Source: Acetobacterium malicum subsp. dehalogenans DSM 11527
GTDB lineage: Bacteria > Bacillota > Clostridia > Eubacteriales > Eubacteriaceae
Direction of reading: 5' to 3'
NCBI RefSeq assembly: GCF_000472665.1
Contig: NZ_KI421448.1
Span: forward strand, 61,259 to 125,258
DNA length: 64,000 nt
Shown: one piece after another, positions 1 through 8,646 of the stretch
How positions within the stretch are numbered: position 1 is the first letter of the stretch
Layout of the letters: every line of letters begins with the position of its first letter
Position numbers and translations under genes: made by a program
The notes under the pieces: generated by a model
What the model saw: the letters and a program-made list of their open reading frames with translations, nothing else
Database searches by the model: none
What the model was told of the DNA's origin: nothing

Positions 1-851
1 AGGAAGAAAAATATCAATTGTCCCATTACTGCGTCCGGGGAAGCCAGACTGGCATCCACCGGCAGAAAGAGATTTCCGCCAACTAAACCCAAAATATAAT
101 AATAGGTAATCCGGATAATCAGGAATGCCACAATGGCTCCCATTAACCCCAGCAGGGTTCCTTCCAGAATGAAGGGCGCCCGGATATAGGCATTGGTAGC
201 ACCTACATATTTCATAATTCCGATTTCTCGCCGCCTTGCAAAAACGGTTAATTTAATGGTGTTGTAAATAATAAAGATCGAAATCATCGATAGAACCACC
301 AGCACCACAATACTCAAGGTATTGGTAAATTTATTGAAGCTCACCAGTGCTTCTACATATTCCTGACCATACCGGACATATTCAACCCCTTCGCCTTCAA
401 AAGACATGGCCAGAGTTTGAACCTCATCCATATCCTCCGGATCGGTTACCCGGACAACAAAAGATGCCGGCATGGGATTATTTTCCGAATTATAACCACT
501 AAGCAGTGGGGCATAATCTTCCAGACTGACAGTAAACTTTTCTAATGCTTCCTCGGCACTTTCAAAGGTGACATTTTCAATCAGATCGCTTTTTTCCAGT
601 GCCTGTTCAATCGTTTCCTTTTGGGTATCAGTGAAATCCGACTGGAGAAATATCTTCAGTTCCAGTTTTGATTCCACATCCTTGGTGACTTCCTGAACAT
701 TAATGGTCAAGATCAGAAAAATACCCAGGATAATTAAGGCAGCGATAACCGATAAGACCGAAGCGGCGCTCATCAAGTTATTTCGCTCAATACTTTTCAT
801 CGTATCCCGAACCACATTTCTGGGCATTGTTTTTATGGAACTAAACTTCAT
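1..851 (-). CDS. ftsX: Cell-division ABC-type permease subunit FtsX (3' end outside window)
   Basis: FtsX is the membrane partner of FtsE; the pair controls peptidoglycan hydrolases at the division site or lateral wall. Reading from the ATG at 851 gives MKFSSIKTMPRNVVRD, then a transmembrane segment at about residues 25-45, an extracellular domain rich in charged residues, and the later membrane segments. The frame stays open to the window edge (283 codons against about 300 in the family), so only the last residues are missing. The start overlaps the ftsE stop by 11 bases, which implies translational coupling. A CwlO/EnvC-type murein hydrolase lies just upstream of ftsE, the class of enzyme FtsEX activates. 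Confidence 0.93.
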   Translation of the reverse strand, partial: MKFSSIKTMPRNVVRDTMKSIERNNLMSAASVLSVIAALIILGIFLILTINVQEVTKDVESKLELKIFLQSDFTDTQKETIEQALEKSDLIENVTFESAEEALEKFTVSLEDYAPLLSGYNSENNPMPASFVVRVTDPEDMDEVQTLAMSFEGEGVEYVRYGQEYVEALVSFNKFTNTLSIVVLVVLSMISIFIIYNTIKLTVFARRREIGIMKYVGATNAYIRAPFILEGTLLGLMGAIVAFLIIRITYYYILGLVGGNLFLPVDASLASPDAVMGQLIFFF

Positions 852-1530
852 AGCCGTACCTACCTGTCGCATCATCTACCTTAAGAATACCATCTTCCAA
901 TGTTAAAACCCGTTTTTTCATCGTATCAACAATTTCCCGGTCATGAGTCACCACGACGACGGTTGTTCCTCTGCGGTTGATTTCTTCGAGGATACTGATG
1001 ATTTCATAAGATGTTTCCGGATCAAGGTTTCCAGTGGGTTCATCACAAATCAAAATGGAAGGATTATTAATAATCGCCCGGGCTATTACCACCCGCTGCT
1101 GTTCTCCCCCTGATAATTCATGGGGATAATGGTTCATCCGATGGGATAAACCCACCATATCCAGAGCCAACGGCACCCGCTTTTGAATCTGTTTTTCAGA
1201 TTTCCCAATTATTTCCATGGCATAAGCCACATTTTCATAAACACTTTTGTTTTCCAACAGACGAAAATCCTGGAATACAATTCCCATTTTTCGTCGTAAA
1301 AAGGGAATTTCCTTTTTTGAAAGTTTTGATACATTAAAATTATTAATATAAACTGAACCTTCGGTCGCTTCAATTTCTCTTAAGAGAAGCTTAATAAATG
1401 TGGACTTTCCCGCACCGCTACGGCCAACAAGAAAGACAAACTCACCCTTATCAATAAAGAGGCTCACATTTTTTAGCGCATCACTCTTGTTTTTATCATA
1501 ACCCTTGGTTACATTTTTAAATTCTATCAT
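841..1530 (-). CDS. ftsE: Cell-division ATP-binding protein FtsE
   Basis: ABC ATPase that pairs with FtsX. The 229-residue protein shows Walker A GRSGAGKST at about residues 36-44, the signature LSGGEQQR near 140, and Walker B ILICDEPTGNLDP followed by the H-loop VVVTHD. Length and the ATPase-then-permease order are typical for ftsEX. It ends in UAG inside the ftsX start region, so UAG clearly serves as an ordinary stop here. The upstream 400 bases hold the terminator of the preceding gene and presumably the ftsEX promoter. Confidence 0.97.
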   Translation of the reverse strand: MIEFKNVTKGYDKNKSDALKNVSLFIDKGEFVFLVGRSGAGKSTFIKLLLREIEATEGSVYINNFNVSKLSKKEIPFLRRKMGIVFQDFRLLENKSVYENVAYAMEIIGKSEKQIQKRVPLALDMVGLSHRMNHYPHELSGGEQQRVVIARAIINNPSILICDEPTGNLDPETSYEIISILEEINRRGTTVVVVTHDREIVDTMKKRVLTLEDGILKVDDATGRYGYEV

Positions 1531-1938
1531 ATCTTAGCCACTCCTAATTTACTTATCATTCTGATTACTTTGACAGGGCATTTTAACATGTCCTATCCTA
1601 TTTTCTTCTTAAATCAGCAATAAGTTAAGATTACCTTAATTATTTAATCGGAATATAAATGTTCTGGACATCAGCGAATTCTTCATCTTCCGGACATTTC
1701 ATGTTTGAAGCTGAATTTATTTTAACATACTTTTTGAATAATTTCATTAAAAAAATAAATATTTTGTAACAAATGTATCTGAATTCGTCCAACTTTTTAT
1801 TTTATTGTTAAATCATAACCTTCGTCCGAGGATAACCACTGGTTTTTAGGACAAAATAAAAGAGAAAAGATTCTATTTTAATCTTTTCTCCAATAATTAT
1901 TCGTAAAATTTTAATCCCTCACAATTAAACGATTCTAT
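1531..1938. other. Intergenic region ahead of ftsEX
   Basis: This AT-rich spacer of 408 bases carries the rho-independent terminator of the murein hydrolase gene (1862-1890) and must hold the ftsEX promoter, though no -35/-10 pair stands out. On the minus strand a 20-codon frame beginning MKCPEDEEF lies near 1699-1636, but it has no ribosome-binding site and I do not call it. Confidence 0.5.
1862..1890 (-). terminator. Rho-independent terminator of the M23 hydrolase gene
   Basis: An 11-bp perfect stem (GAGAAAAGATT paired with AATCTTTTCTC) with a 7-base loop is followed on the minus strand by TTTTATTTTG. It lies about 50 bases past the stop codon of the murein hydrolase gene. Confidence 0.8.
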
Positions 1939-3180
1939 TTAAATATAGGGACTGACTGGTGATCCATATAAACGTACTTCATAATGAAGGTGAGATCCGG
2001 TTGAGTCGCCGGTACTGCCAACGGCACCAACGGTCTGACCCGCTGAGACGGTTTCCCCTGATGAGACGTTAATTGCGCTTAAATGAGCATATACTGCCGA
2101 CAAACCATTACCAATATCAACGATCACACAATTTCCATAACCGCCGTTCCAACCAGCCGAGATCACTGTTCCGTTTCCGGCACAGGCTACTGGGGTACCG
2201 GATGAGGCCCCAATATCGACGCCGGCATGGAATCGGGAATCGCCGTAGATTGGATGAATTCTCCAACCAAATTCACTGGTGATATTACCGCCACATGGCC
2301 AGACATAGGAGCTGGAATACTCCGGAGGTGCCGTTGTTCCACCACCTGATGTATCTCCGCCGCCAGGGGTGGAAGTGTCTCCGCCCTCACCGCCGGCAGT
2401 ACCATCTGTCGCTCCGCTGTTGCCGCTATTTTGAGCTGCTGCCTGTTCTGCTGCGGCCCGCTGTTGTTCATAATAAGCTTGTAATTGACCTTCAATATCT
2501 GCTGAAGTCGCCGCTTCAGCTTCTTCAATCGCCTTATACTCATCTAATGTTGATTGGTTTTGGGCCAATAACTGATCTTTTTGAGCTAGTACTTGTTCCT
2601 GCTGAGTTAACACAACTTCCTGTTCTGTTTTTTTCTCAACTGTTTTCAGTCGATCTGCCTCAATGCTCAGTTTCTTCTCATCAATTACTTTTTTAGTTTC
2701 TTCCAGAGCATTCAGGGAGTCCTTGTCCGCTGTCATGATATATCGGGACATATCCAATTTTGTGATAAAATCCGAGAAGTCCGAAGCCGAAAAGATGAAT
2801 TCCACAATGCTGCCGTTGCCATACATATACATAGCCCGGACCCGATCACTCATGGCTTCTTCCTGCTCCAGTTTTTTCGCCTCTGCTATTTTCAGTTCTT
2901 CCTGTTTTTTTGCTATATTCCCTTCAATGGTTGATAACTCGCCATTGATCGCACCGATCACCCCACTGATTCGATTAACTTCTTCATTGACTTTGCTGAT
3001 TTCCTCTTCAATCCCGTTGATGGTGTTCTGAGTCATGTCAACTTGATACTTTGCCGCTGCCTGTCGAGCATTACTTTGTGCCAACTGCTCGGTTAATGAA
3101 GCCGCATTGACGGGCGCTGTTAAAAATGCCAAAACCAGGGAACCAGTAACGATACCTGATACAATTCTATGTTTTTTCAT
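1939..3180 (-). CDS. Secreted murein hydrolase, CwlO/EnvC-like coiled coil plus M23 peptidase
   Basis: Predicted secreted peptidoglycan endopeptidase. It has a signal peptide (MKKHRIVSG, hydrophobic stretch, cleavage after VNA), a long N-terminal coiled coil to about residue 240 rich in Glu, Lys and Gln, a low-complexity Gly/Ser/Thr linker, and a C-terminal LytM/M23 domain. The zinc ligands are visible as HAGVD and the HLH of SHLHYEVR. The start at 3180 is preferred because AAAGGGG sits 6 bases upstream; an ATG 18 bases further upstream lacks such a site. Position next to ftsEX fits the known activation of coiled-coil M23 hydrolases by FtsEX. Substrate specificity is not readable. Confidence 0.9.
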   Translation of the reverse strand: MKKHRIVSGIVTGSLVLAFLTAPVNAASLTEQLAQSNARQAAAKYQVDMTQNTINGIEEEISKVNEEVNRISGVIGAINGELSTIEGNIAKKQEELKIAEAKKLEQEEAMSDRVRAMYMYGNGSIVEFIFSASDFSDFITKLDMSRYIMTADKDSLNALEETKKVIDEKKLSIEADRLKTVEKKTEQEVVLTQQEQVLAQKDQLLAQNQSTLDEYKAIEEAEAATSADIEGQLQAYYEQQRAAAEQAAAQNSGNSGATDGTAGGEGGDTSTPGGGDTSGGGTTAPPEYSSSYVWPCGGNITSEFGWRIHPIYGDSRFHAGVDIGASSGTPVACAGNGTVISAGWNGGYGNCVIVDIGNGLSAVYAHLSAINVSSGETVSAGQTVGAVGSTGDSTGSHLHYEVRLYGSPVSPYI

Positions 3181-3377
3181 TTTTCCCCTTTCCCACAATC
3201 TTAGTGTGACTGATATTGTTTGTTACTTTTAAGGTAATTCTTATTGTTTTTGTAACGGTTGTATTATACCATATTAGTGTCGTAATTAAAACAAAAACAA
3301 TAAAATAACTTTAAAATATTTTGTATAAAACATTAATAAATGGGATGTTTTTCCGCTTTTTTATATTTTAAAGAAAA

Positions 3378-3407
3378 AAAGACACTCCGAAAACTCAGAA
3401 TGTCTTT
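3378..3407 (-). terminator. Rho-independent terminator of the iron alcohol dehydrogenase gene
   Basis: A 12-bp stem with two G-T pairs (AAAGACATTCTG with CGGAGTGTCTTT, 6-base loop) is followed on the minus strand by TTTTTCTTT, 40 bases beyond the stop codon. Confidence 0.8.
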
Positions 3408-3444
3408 TCAGTAACAGGTTATTGCGAATTTCTATTTCAAAAAC

Positions 3445-4593
3445 TTAGAATGCAGCTTTATAGATAGCAATTACATCTTCTTTGGTTGGGCACTTTGGAT
3501 TTCCGCCGGTGCAGATATCGGCCAGCGCCAGATCAGCCAGTTCGCTGAAATCTGCTTCTTTAACACCGATTTCTTTAAGTCCTGATGGAATACCAACATC
3601 TTTTGATAGTTTTTTAATGGCATCAATGGCCATGATATTAATTTCTTTAGGTTCGCGACGGCTGGTGTCAACTCCCATCGCCTGGGCAACGTCTTTTAAC
3701 CGATCACCAACAGCATCAGCATTAAAGGCCGTTACATAGGGTAACAGGATGGCATTGCAGACGCCATGTGGCAGGTCATAAAATCCACCTAACTGATGCG
3801 CCATCGAGTGAACAATTCCCAGCCCACCGTTTGAGAAGCCCATGCCAGTGACAAACTGACCATAAGCCATGTCATCCCGGGCATCCAGATCGTCACCATC
3901 TTCAACGGCTTTTCTCAAGCTGCCGGAAATAGCTTTGATCGCTTCCAGATTAAAGAGGTCAGTAAACCGGGAAGCGCCGGCGGTGGTATAGCCTTCAATT
4001 GCATGGGTCAAGGCATCCATCCCAGTGGCTGCGGTTAATGATTTTGGCATTTTGAGCATTAAAACGGGATCATTGACCGCCACTGTCGCCAGACAGTTAG
4101 GATCGACAATAACCATTTTCAGTTTCCGGTCTTCGTCAGTAATAACATAGTTAATGGTTGCTTCACTGGCGGTTCCGGCGGTGGTGTTAATGGCCACGAT
4201 GGGTAGGGATTTATTGGCGGTTTTTCCAACACCTTCATAATCCCGAAGATCCCCAGGATTGGTAGCCAGAATGGCAATCCCCTTGGCGGTATCCTGAGGT
4301 GATCCGCCACCGATACTGACGACAAAATCGCATTCGTTTTCCTGCAAAGCCTGAAGACCGGCATTGACATTGGCAACAGTAGGATTTGGTTTAACATCTG
4401 AAAATAAAGCATACGGAACTTTCGCTCCATCTAATACATTGAGCACATCTTGAACAATACCTGCTTCAACTAGTACTTTATCGGTTACAACTAAGGCTTT
4501 TTTCACGTTCATACGTTTGATCTCTGGAGCAATTAACTCAATTGCACCGGGTTCCATAATTACTACTGGTGGAAAATAATAGGTTCTTGCCAT
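3445..4593 (-). CDS. Iron-containing alcohol dehydrogenase
   Basis: Type III NAD(P)-dependent alcohol dehydrogenase of 382 residues, probably interconverting a primary alcohol or diol with an aldehyde or ketone. The dinucleotide-binding motif GGGSPQDTAK is near residue 96. The family metal ligands appear as an Asp near 194 and the histidines of MDALTHAIEGY, HSMAHQLGG and DLPHGVCNA. Start is supported by TTGGAGGTG upstream. It stands alone, with its own terminator, and is not part of the Eut locus, which lacks an alcohol dehydrogenase of its own. It could reduce acetaldehyde from ethanolamine to ethanol, but that is inference; 1,3-propanediol or butanol-type substrates are equally possible. 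Confidence 0.93.
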   Translation of the reverse strand: MARTYYFPPVVIMEPGAIELIAPEIKRMNVKKALVVTDKVLVEAGIVQDVLNVLDGAKVPYALFSDVKPNPTVANVNAGLQALQENECDFVVSIGGGSPQDTAKGIAILATNPGDLRDYEGVGKTANKSLPIVAINTTAGTASEATINYVITDEDRKLKMVIVDPNCLATVAVNDPVLMLKMPKSLTAATGMDALTHAIEGYTTAGASRFTDLFNLEAIKAISGSLRKAVEDGDDLDARDDMAYGQFVTGMGFSNGGLGIVHSMAHQLGGFYDLPHGVCNAILLPYVTAFNADAVGDRLKDVAQAMGVDTSRREPKEINIMAIDAIKKLSKDVGIPSGLKEIGVKEADFSELADLALADICTGGNPKCPTKEDVIAIYKAAF

Positions 4594-4761
4594 AAGAACA
4601 CCTCCAAATTTATTCGTTTACAAGATTATATGTCATCGAAATGGCTGAATAAATGGAAATTTTCTCTTGTTTGGGATACATTATTGAAATGACTGATTGA
4701 TGACATGGAATAAACCGAACACAATAAATAATAAACGGCTTTTTGGATCTCTCAAACTCCC

Positions 4762-4894
4762 GTACCGACCAATTGTTAATCTGTTGTTCGCTGCACCATG
4801 CGAAATCTGCGTTGCTCCTTTCGCATTGGTCGCGGGCAGGTTTATCAACCTGTTCGCTCCGATGCGTACAACATGATATAACAATTGTCGGTAC
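4762..4894. repeat. Element bounded by a 16-bp inverted repeat in the adh-dxr spacer
   Basis: The arms GTACCGAC-C-AATTGTTA (4762-4778) and TAACAATTGTCGGTAC (4879-4894) are complementary apart from one bulged base and enclose about 100 bases. The inside carries the words CGTTGCTCCTTTCGCA and TCGCGGGCAG, which resemble the direct repeats at the right end of this window. A 67-codon frame on the minus strand (4681-4884) covers it but has no ribosome-binding site and no recognisable domain. The remainder of the 416-base spacer (4594-5009) shows no gene. I read this as a small dispersed, non-autonomous repeat; that is inference. Confidence 0.55.
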
Positions 4895-5009
4895 TACTTT
4901 TTCTGTTCTTTTTCAATTTTAGATATTTAAATTTATCTTTTATTTTTAAGAATTGTATTATATGATTTTAAGCAGAATTGATAGAATTAATTGTGTAAAA
5001 GAGGTAATT

Positions 5010-6176
5010 ATGAAAAATATCAGCATCCTCGGGTCGACCGGTTCGATTGGAACCCAGGCTCTGGAAGTGGTTTCTGAAAACAGCGACGCTTTAAATATTG
5101 TGGGTTTAACCACCAACACCAGCATTGATTTGCTGGAAAAACAGATTGACGCCTATGCCCCCCGGATTGTCTGTGTCATGGATGGGGATGCCGCGCTGGT
5201 GCTGGAACAGCGGTTGAAAAAAAAGGGCTCCTCAGTGGAAGTCGTAACTGGCTTAGATGGCCTGATTGCGGTGGCCACTGCAACGGAAAACAAGTTGCTG
5301 CTCACGGCAGTATCCGGTATGATTGGCCTGCAGCCGACCCTGGCAGCCATCAATGCGGGCATTGATATTGCCCTGGCCAATAAGGAAACACTGGTGGCCG
5401 GCGGCCAGATCGTCATCGATGCGGCGGCGGCCAAAGGGGTTTCCCTGCTCCCCGTGGACAGTGAACACTGCGCCATTTTTCAATGTCTGATGGGCAATAA
5501 ACATCAAGAAATTGACCGGATCATCATTACCGCTTCCGGTGGCCCATTCCGGGGTCAAACCCGGGAACAACTGGAATCGGTCACCCTGGCTCAGGCCTTG
5601 AAGCATCCCAACTGGTCAATGGGAAAAAAAATTACCATTGATTCCGCTACTCTGATGAATAAGGGTTTGGAAGTCATCGAAGCCAAATGGCTATTTAATC
5701 TGAGCATTGATCAGATTGATGTCGTGGTTCATCCCCAGAGCATCATCCACTCGATGGTCGAATTCATCGACCATTCCACGATAGCCCAACTGGGGCTGCC
5801 GGATATGGCACTGCCGATCCAAATTGCTTTTTTCTATCCGGATCGGATCGCCAATAATCGACCCGCTCTTGATTTCAACCAGGTTCGGGAGCTTACCTTT
5901 GAAGAACCCGATCGGATCGCTTTCCCCTGCTTACAACTGGCCTATGAGGCCCTTGAACGCGGCGGTACCATGGCCTGTGTCCTTAATGCTGCCAACGAGA
6001 TTTCGGTGGCCCGATTTTTGAATCAGGAGATCCATTTTCTCGATATTCCCCGGATTAACCGGCTGGTGATGGAAAAACATCAGGTGATTTCCAATCCGAA
6101 TCTCGATGATGTGTTGGCCGTAGATAATTGGGCCCGGCAGATTGCCGGGGAAACGGTTCGTAAATCTTTAAACTAA
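5010..6176 (+). CDS. dxr: 1-deoxy-D-xylulose 5-phosphate reductoisomerase
   Basis: Second enzyme of the MEP isoprenoid pathway: converts DXP to methylerythritol 4-phosphate with NADPH. The protein of 388 residues shows the nucleotide-binding GSTGSIG near the N-terminus, the substrate and metal region PVDSEHCAIFQC, ASGGPFRG, HPNWSMGKKITIDSATLMNKGLE and VHPQSIIHSMVEF. The start at 5010 is chosen because AAAGAGG precedes it; an upstream in-frame ATG at 4953 has none. dxr normally sits between cdsA and rseP in Clostridia. Here those two genes are adjacent (40.2 kb) and dxr stands alone on the opposite strand 34 kb away. It shares a bidirectional terminator with the convergent corrinoid-protein gene. 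Confidence 0.97.
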   Translation: MKNISILGSTGSIGTQALEVVSENSDALNIVGLTTNTSIDLLEKQIDAYAPRIVCVMDGDAALVLEQRLKKKGSSVEVVTGLDGLIAVATATENKLLLTAVSGMIGLQPTLAAINAGIDIALANKETLVAGGQIVIDAAAAKGVSLLPVDSEHCAIFQCLMGNKHQEIDRIIITASGGPFRGQTREQLESVTLAQALKHPNWSMGKKITIDSATLMNKGLEVIEAKWLFNLSIDQIDVVVHPQSIIHSMVEFIDHSTIAQLGLPDMALPIQIAFFYPDRIANNRPALDFNQVRELTFEEPDRIAFPCLQLAYEALERGGTMACVLNAANEISVARFLNQEIHFLDIPRINRLVMEKHQVISNPNLDDVLAVDNWARQIAGETVRKSLN

Positions 6177-6218
6177 GGTGACTAATATAAGCGTTTTACA
6201 GCGACTTTTTTGTTTCAA

Positions 6219-6265
6219 AAAAATGAGACAGCCATTTTATTGCCTAAAACGGCTGTCTCATTTTT
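6219..6265. terminator. Bidirectional terminator between dxr and the corrinoid-protein gene
   Basis: A 15-bp perfect stem (AAAAATGAGACAGCC and its complement) encloses a 17-base loop, with T-runs on either strand. It lies past the stop of dxr (plus) and past the stop of the corrinoid protein (minus). Confidence 0.88.
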
Positions 6266-6307
6266 ACGAACTCGACAAAATCATGCCTGACTTAAATCAA
6301 ATCCTCG

Positions 6308-6958
6308 CTATTTATTACTTTCGATATTTTCCTTGACCCACTCCAAAGCACCATAGGCATCGTCCGCATAACCGTCCGCCCCAATCTCTTTTGCGAACTC
6401 GGCGGTTACCGGACCGCCACCAACCATGATTTTGGTCTGGGAAAAATCACCGGAACTGTGTTCTCGAATTAAATCAATGACGCAGCGCATTTCTTTCATC
6501 GTCGTCATCAGCAGTGCGCTAAGCATCACAAAATGCGGTTTATATTTTGCGATTGATTTGACAAATTTTTCCCCCGTCACATCCACCCCTAAATCAATAA
6601 CTTCATAGTTATTTGCCTCCAATAATAAACTTAGCATCGTTTTTCCGATATTGTGAATATCCCCGTAAACCGTCCCAATAACTACCCGAGTTCGGCCTTT
6701 AGTAATGGGCTTGCCATCAATTCGGTCTTGTTTTTCAATCGCTCGCAAGGCGGCATTTGCCGCTCTGGCCGATAGCAGAACATCGGTTATAAAAAAGTCT
6801 TCAGTCTGAAATTTCTTTCCTACTTCTTCGATTGATGGAATGATCGCTTCTTCAATAATTTTTTTAGTCGAGACCCGGCGCAATGTGTATTCTTTAATTA
6901 ATTCCTGGGTCCGTGGGACATTGCCATTATAAATAGATTCTTTAATTTCTTCAAACAT
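6308..6958 (-). CDS. Corrinoid-binding methyltransferase protein (MtbC/MttC-like), orphan
   Basis: Methyl-carrier corrinoid protein of 216 residues. The N-terminal helical cap runs to about residue 90. The cobalamin-binding domain has GDIHNIGKTM near residue 106, equivalent to the DxHxxGK corrin-ligand motif, with the ligand His intact, then SALLMTTM and GGGPVTAEFAKEIGADGYADD. In this family a substrate-specific methyltransferase methylates the cobalt and a second enzyme passes the methyl to tetrahydrofolate, but neither partner is adjacent. It lies directly behind the PocR-AraC gene with AAAGGGAG as ribosome-binding site, so the regulator and corrinoid protein are probably co-transcribed. 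It ends in UAG followed by an in-frame UGA eight codons later. Confidence 0.9.
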   Translation of the reverse strand: MFEEIKESIYNGNVPRTQELIKEYTLRRVSTKKIIEEAIIPSIEEVGKKFQTEDFFITDVLLSARAANAALRAIEKQDRIDGKPITKGRTRVVIGTVYGDIHNIGKTMLSLLLEANNYEVIDLGVDVTGEKFVKSIAKYKPHFVMLSALLMTTMKEMRCVIDLIREHSSGDFSQTKIMVGGGPVTAEFAKEIGADGYADDAYGALEWVKENIESNK

Positions 6959-6998
6959 ATTAAATACTCCCTTTATTTTAAAGCAATCTTTTCCGAAA

Positions 6999-8270
6999 CT
7001 ACGTTGGTGTTATGCCCTCATTCTTCTTGAATACTTTACTAAAATAGCTGGTGTCGCCAAAACCCAATTTCTCAGAAACATCGGCAACACTGTTTTTAGG
7101 ATTATGCAATAGTTTTTTTGCAGTTTCCATTTTTACTCGGGTAATATATTCAATGACCGTACATTCCAGAACTTCTCTAAATACATGGCTGAGATAATAC
7201 TGGCTTACAAAAACAGCTTCGGCCACATCCAGGAGGGTAATATTTTTTCTGACGTTAGCACGAACAAATTCTGTTGCTGAATCCACGATCTGCTTGGTTT
7301 TAATCGAGGTTTGTTTTCCTTCAAGCAGATCCATATATTGATTGAGAATGATGCACACCCAGCTACTGATTTCTGCCGCATTGTCCAAACTATAAATTTC
7401 ATTGATTACTTTGGTATTGAGTAAAATAACCTCCGACATTTCTGCGCCAGTTTCAACCACTGTTCTCGAAATCATGATCATCAGTTCCAAGACCATCGTT
7501 TTAAATAAATCTAACCGGGTTGTGTATTTTTCCATGATGTCCGACATACAACCCAACAATGCCTGATACGCTCCGTCTCTGTCCAGAATGGCGATTTTTC
7601 CCAGCAGCTCCTTTTCCTTTTGAAGCTTATACTGTCCATACATCTTTTCGTTGGAATTAAGCAGTTCTTGATGGAGCCGCTTTTTTTCCTTTATTTCCTG
7701 ATTTAACACTGACTGATGATACATGATTTCTTTTTTGTGTTTTTTTGTTTCGTTATCACTGTTGATAACCTGATTGGCTACTAAGTACAATAACGAAGCC
7801 GCTGCATGGACCTTATTTGAACTCACGATTTTAAGCTTGGAGACACTTTTTTCGAGTGATTCGATGTCTAAATTCTTGTTTTTTTCGCGCAACTCTTCAT
7901 AAAAAAAGTCATCCGGTTCCCACATTAAAATGTTTCTGCAGATTATGATTCCAGCATATTTTTCGTCAATCATCAGCGGTGCTGCAAAGGCCAGGATGCC
8001 GGCATGGCACATGAAAATATAAGGTTCCGCATATTTTAAGGCCTGAAGTCCGGCATTTTTATAGCTGATCTGACATTTTGTTTTACCACCATGTGAGTTT
8101 TGAACAATCTCACAAAAACTGACACAATTACCGCAATCCCTTGGGATAATCTGTTTTCCGTCGACGTCTAAAATGACCGCATTGAATTCTGTTGCACATT
8201 CAAAAGCATTAATGATCTTCAGCAGCGTCTCCTTATGCTCCAGATTTTCAAAATTCTCAATTTTACTCAT
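6999..8270 (-). CDS. PocR-domain AraC-family regulator, ending at a possibly read-through UAG
   Basis: Transcription factor with an N-terminal PocR ligand-binding domain (Cys-rich segment DCGNCVSFCEIV, then CHAGILAFAAPL, about residues 15-165), a coiled-coil linker, and a C-terminal AraC/XylS double helix-turn-helix (about 325-423). PocR is the activator of B12 and propanediol genes in enterics, so a role in switching corrinoid-dependent catabolism is likely. The reading frame ends ITPT-UAG. The next six codons encode FRKRLL followed by UAA (6978-6980), which matches the usual AraC ending GxxPxxYRK. The amber codon therefore sits where family members carry an ordinary residue. The Eut permease lies upstream on the same strand, separated by 376 bases. 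Confidence 0.9.
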   Translation of the reverse strand: MSKIENFENLEHKETLLKIINAFECATEFNAVILDVDGKQIIPRDCGNCVSFCEIVQNSHGGKTKCQISYKNAGLQALKYAEPYIFMCHAGILAFAAPLMIDEKYAGIIICRNILMWEPDDFFYEELREKNKNLDIESLEKSVSKLKIVSSNKVHAAASLLYLVANQVINSDNETKKHKKEIMYHQSVLNQEIKEKKRLHQELLNSNEKMYGQYKLQKEKELLGKIAILDRDGAYQALLGCMSDIMEKYTTRLDLFKTMVLELMIMISRTVVETGAEMSEVILLNTKVINEIYSLDNAAEISSWVCIILNQYMDLLEGKQTSIKTKQIVDSATEFVRANVRKNITLLDVAEAVFVSQYYLSHVFREVLECTVIEYITRVKMETAKKLLHNPKNSVADVSEKLGFGDTSYFSKVFKKNEGITPT

Positions 8271-8646
8271 TACGCCCTCATATTCGCATAAAATTACTCA
8301 TTCCTAAAACTGTTACGCTAAAATTTGCTTAATAATTTTTCAGTTCTCTTAAATTCAATCGATTACATATCGCAACTGGTTAATTTTTAATAAAAAGATC
8401 CCCGCGAATAACTCCAATTCTTGATTAAGAAGAAAAATCTTGAAAACTAAGTCCTAAACGAATCGTTTCTTTTGATTAGTTTAACCTGTCATTGTATATA
8501 TTACAATAGCAATCTTTGCGACAACCCGGTCGATTTCTGAAGGTATGCGTTTGATTCAGTTCTCATACTTTTATATGTGATTTTTGTGCTGATCTATTCC
8601 TTCTATTGCTCATTAATATATTGCCATTTAATAAGATAAATGATGG
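8271..8646. other. Intergenic spacer between the Eut permease and the PocR-AraC gene
   Basis: 376 AT-rich bases without a convincing gene. It contains a small palindrome AAACGAATCGTTT near 8456 and a short TTCTT-GATT-AAGAA hairpin near 8423, either of which could be a regulator site. The AraC-type gene must have its promoter here; no strong -35/-10 pair is visible. I see no clear rho-independent terminator for the Eut operon. Confidence 0.4.

Noticed and set aside
4681..4884. 67-codon minus-strand frame in the adh-dxr spacer
   Set aside because: No ribosome-binding site, no domain, and it coincides with the inverted-repeat element, so it is most likely chance coding in a repeat.
6284..6310. 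UAG stop of the orphan corrinoid protein followed by eight open codons
   Set aside because: The protein already ends where the family ends and the extra residues (RGFDLSQA) match nothing known; ordinary termination is the simpler reading.
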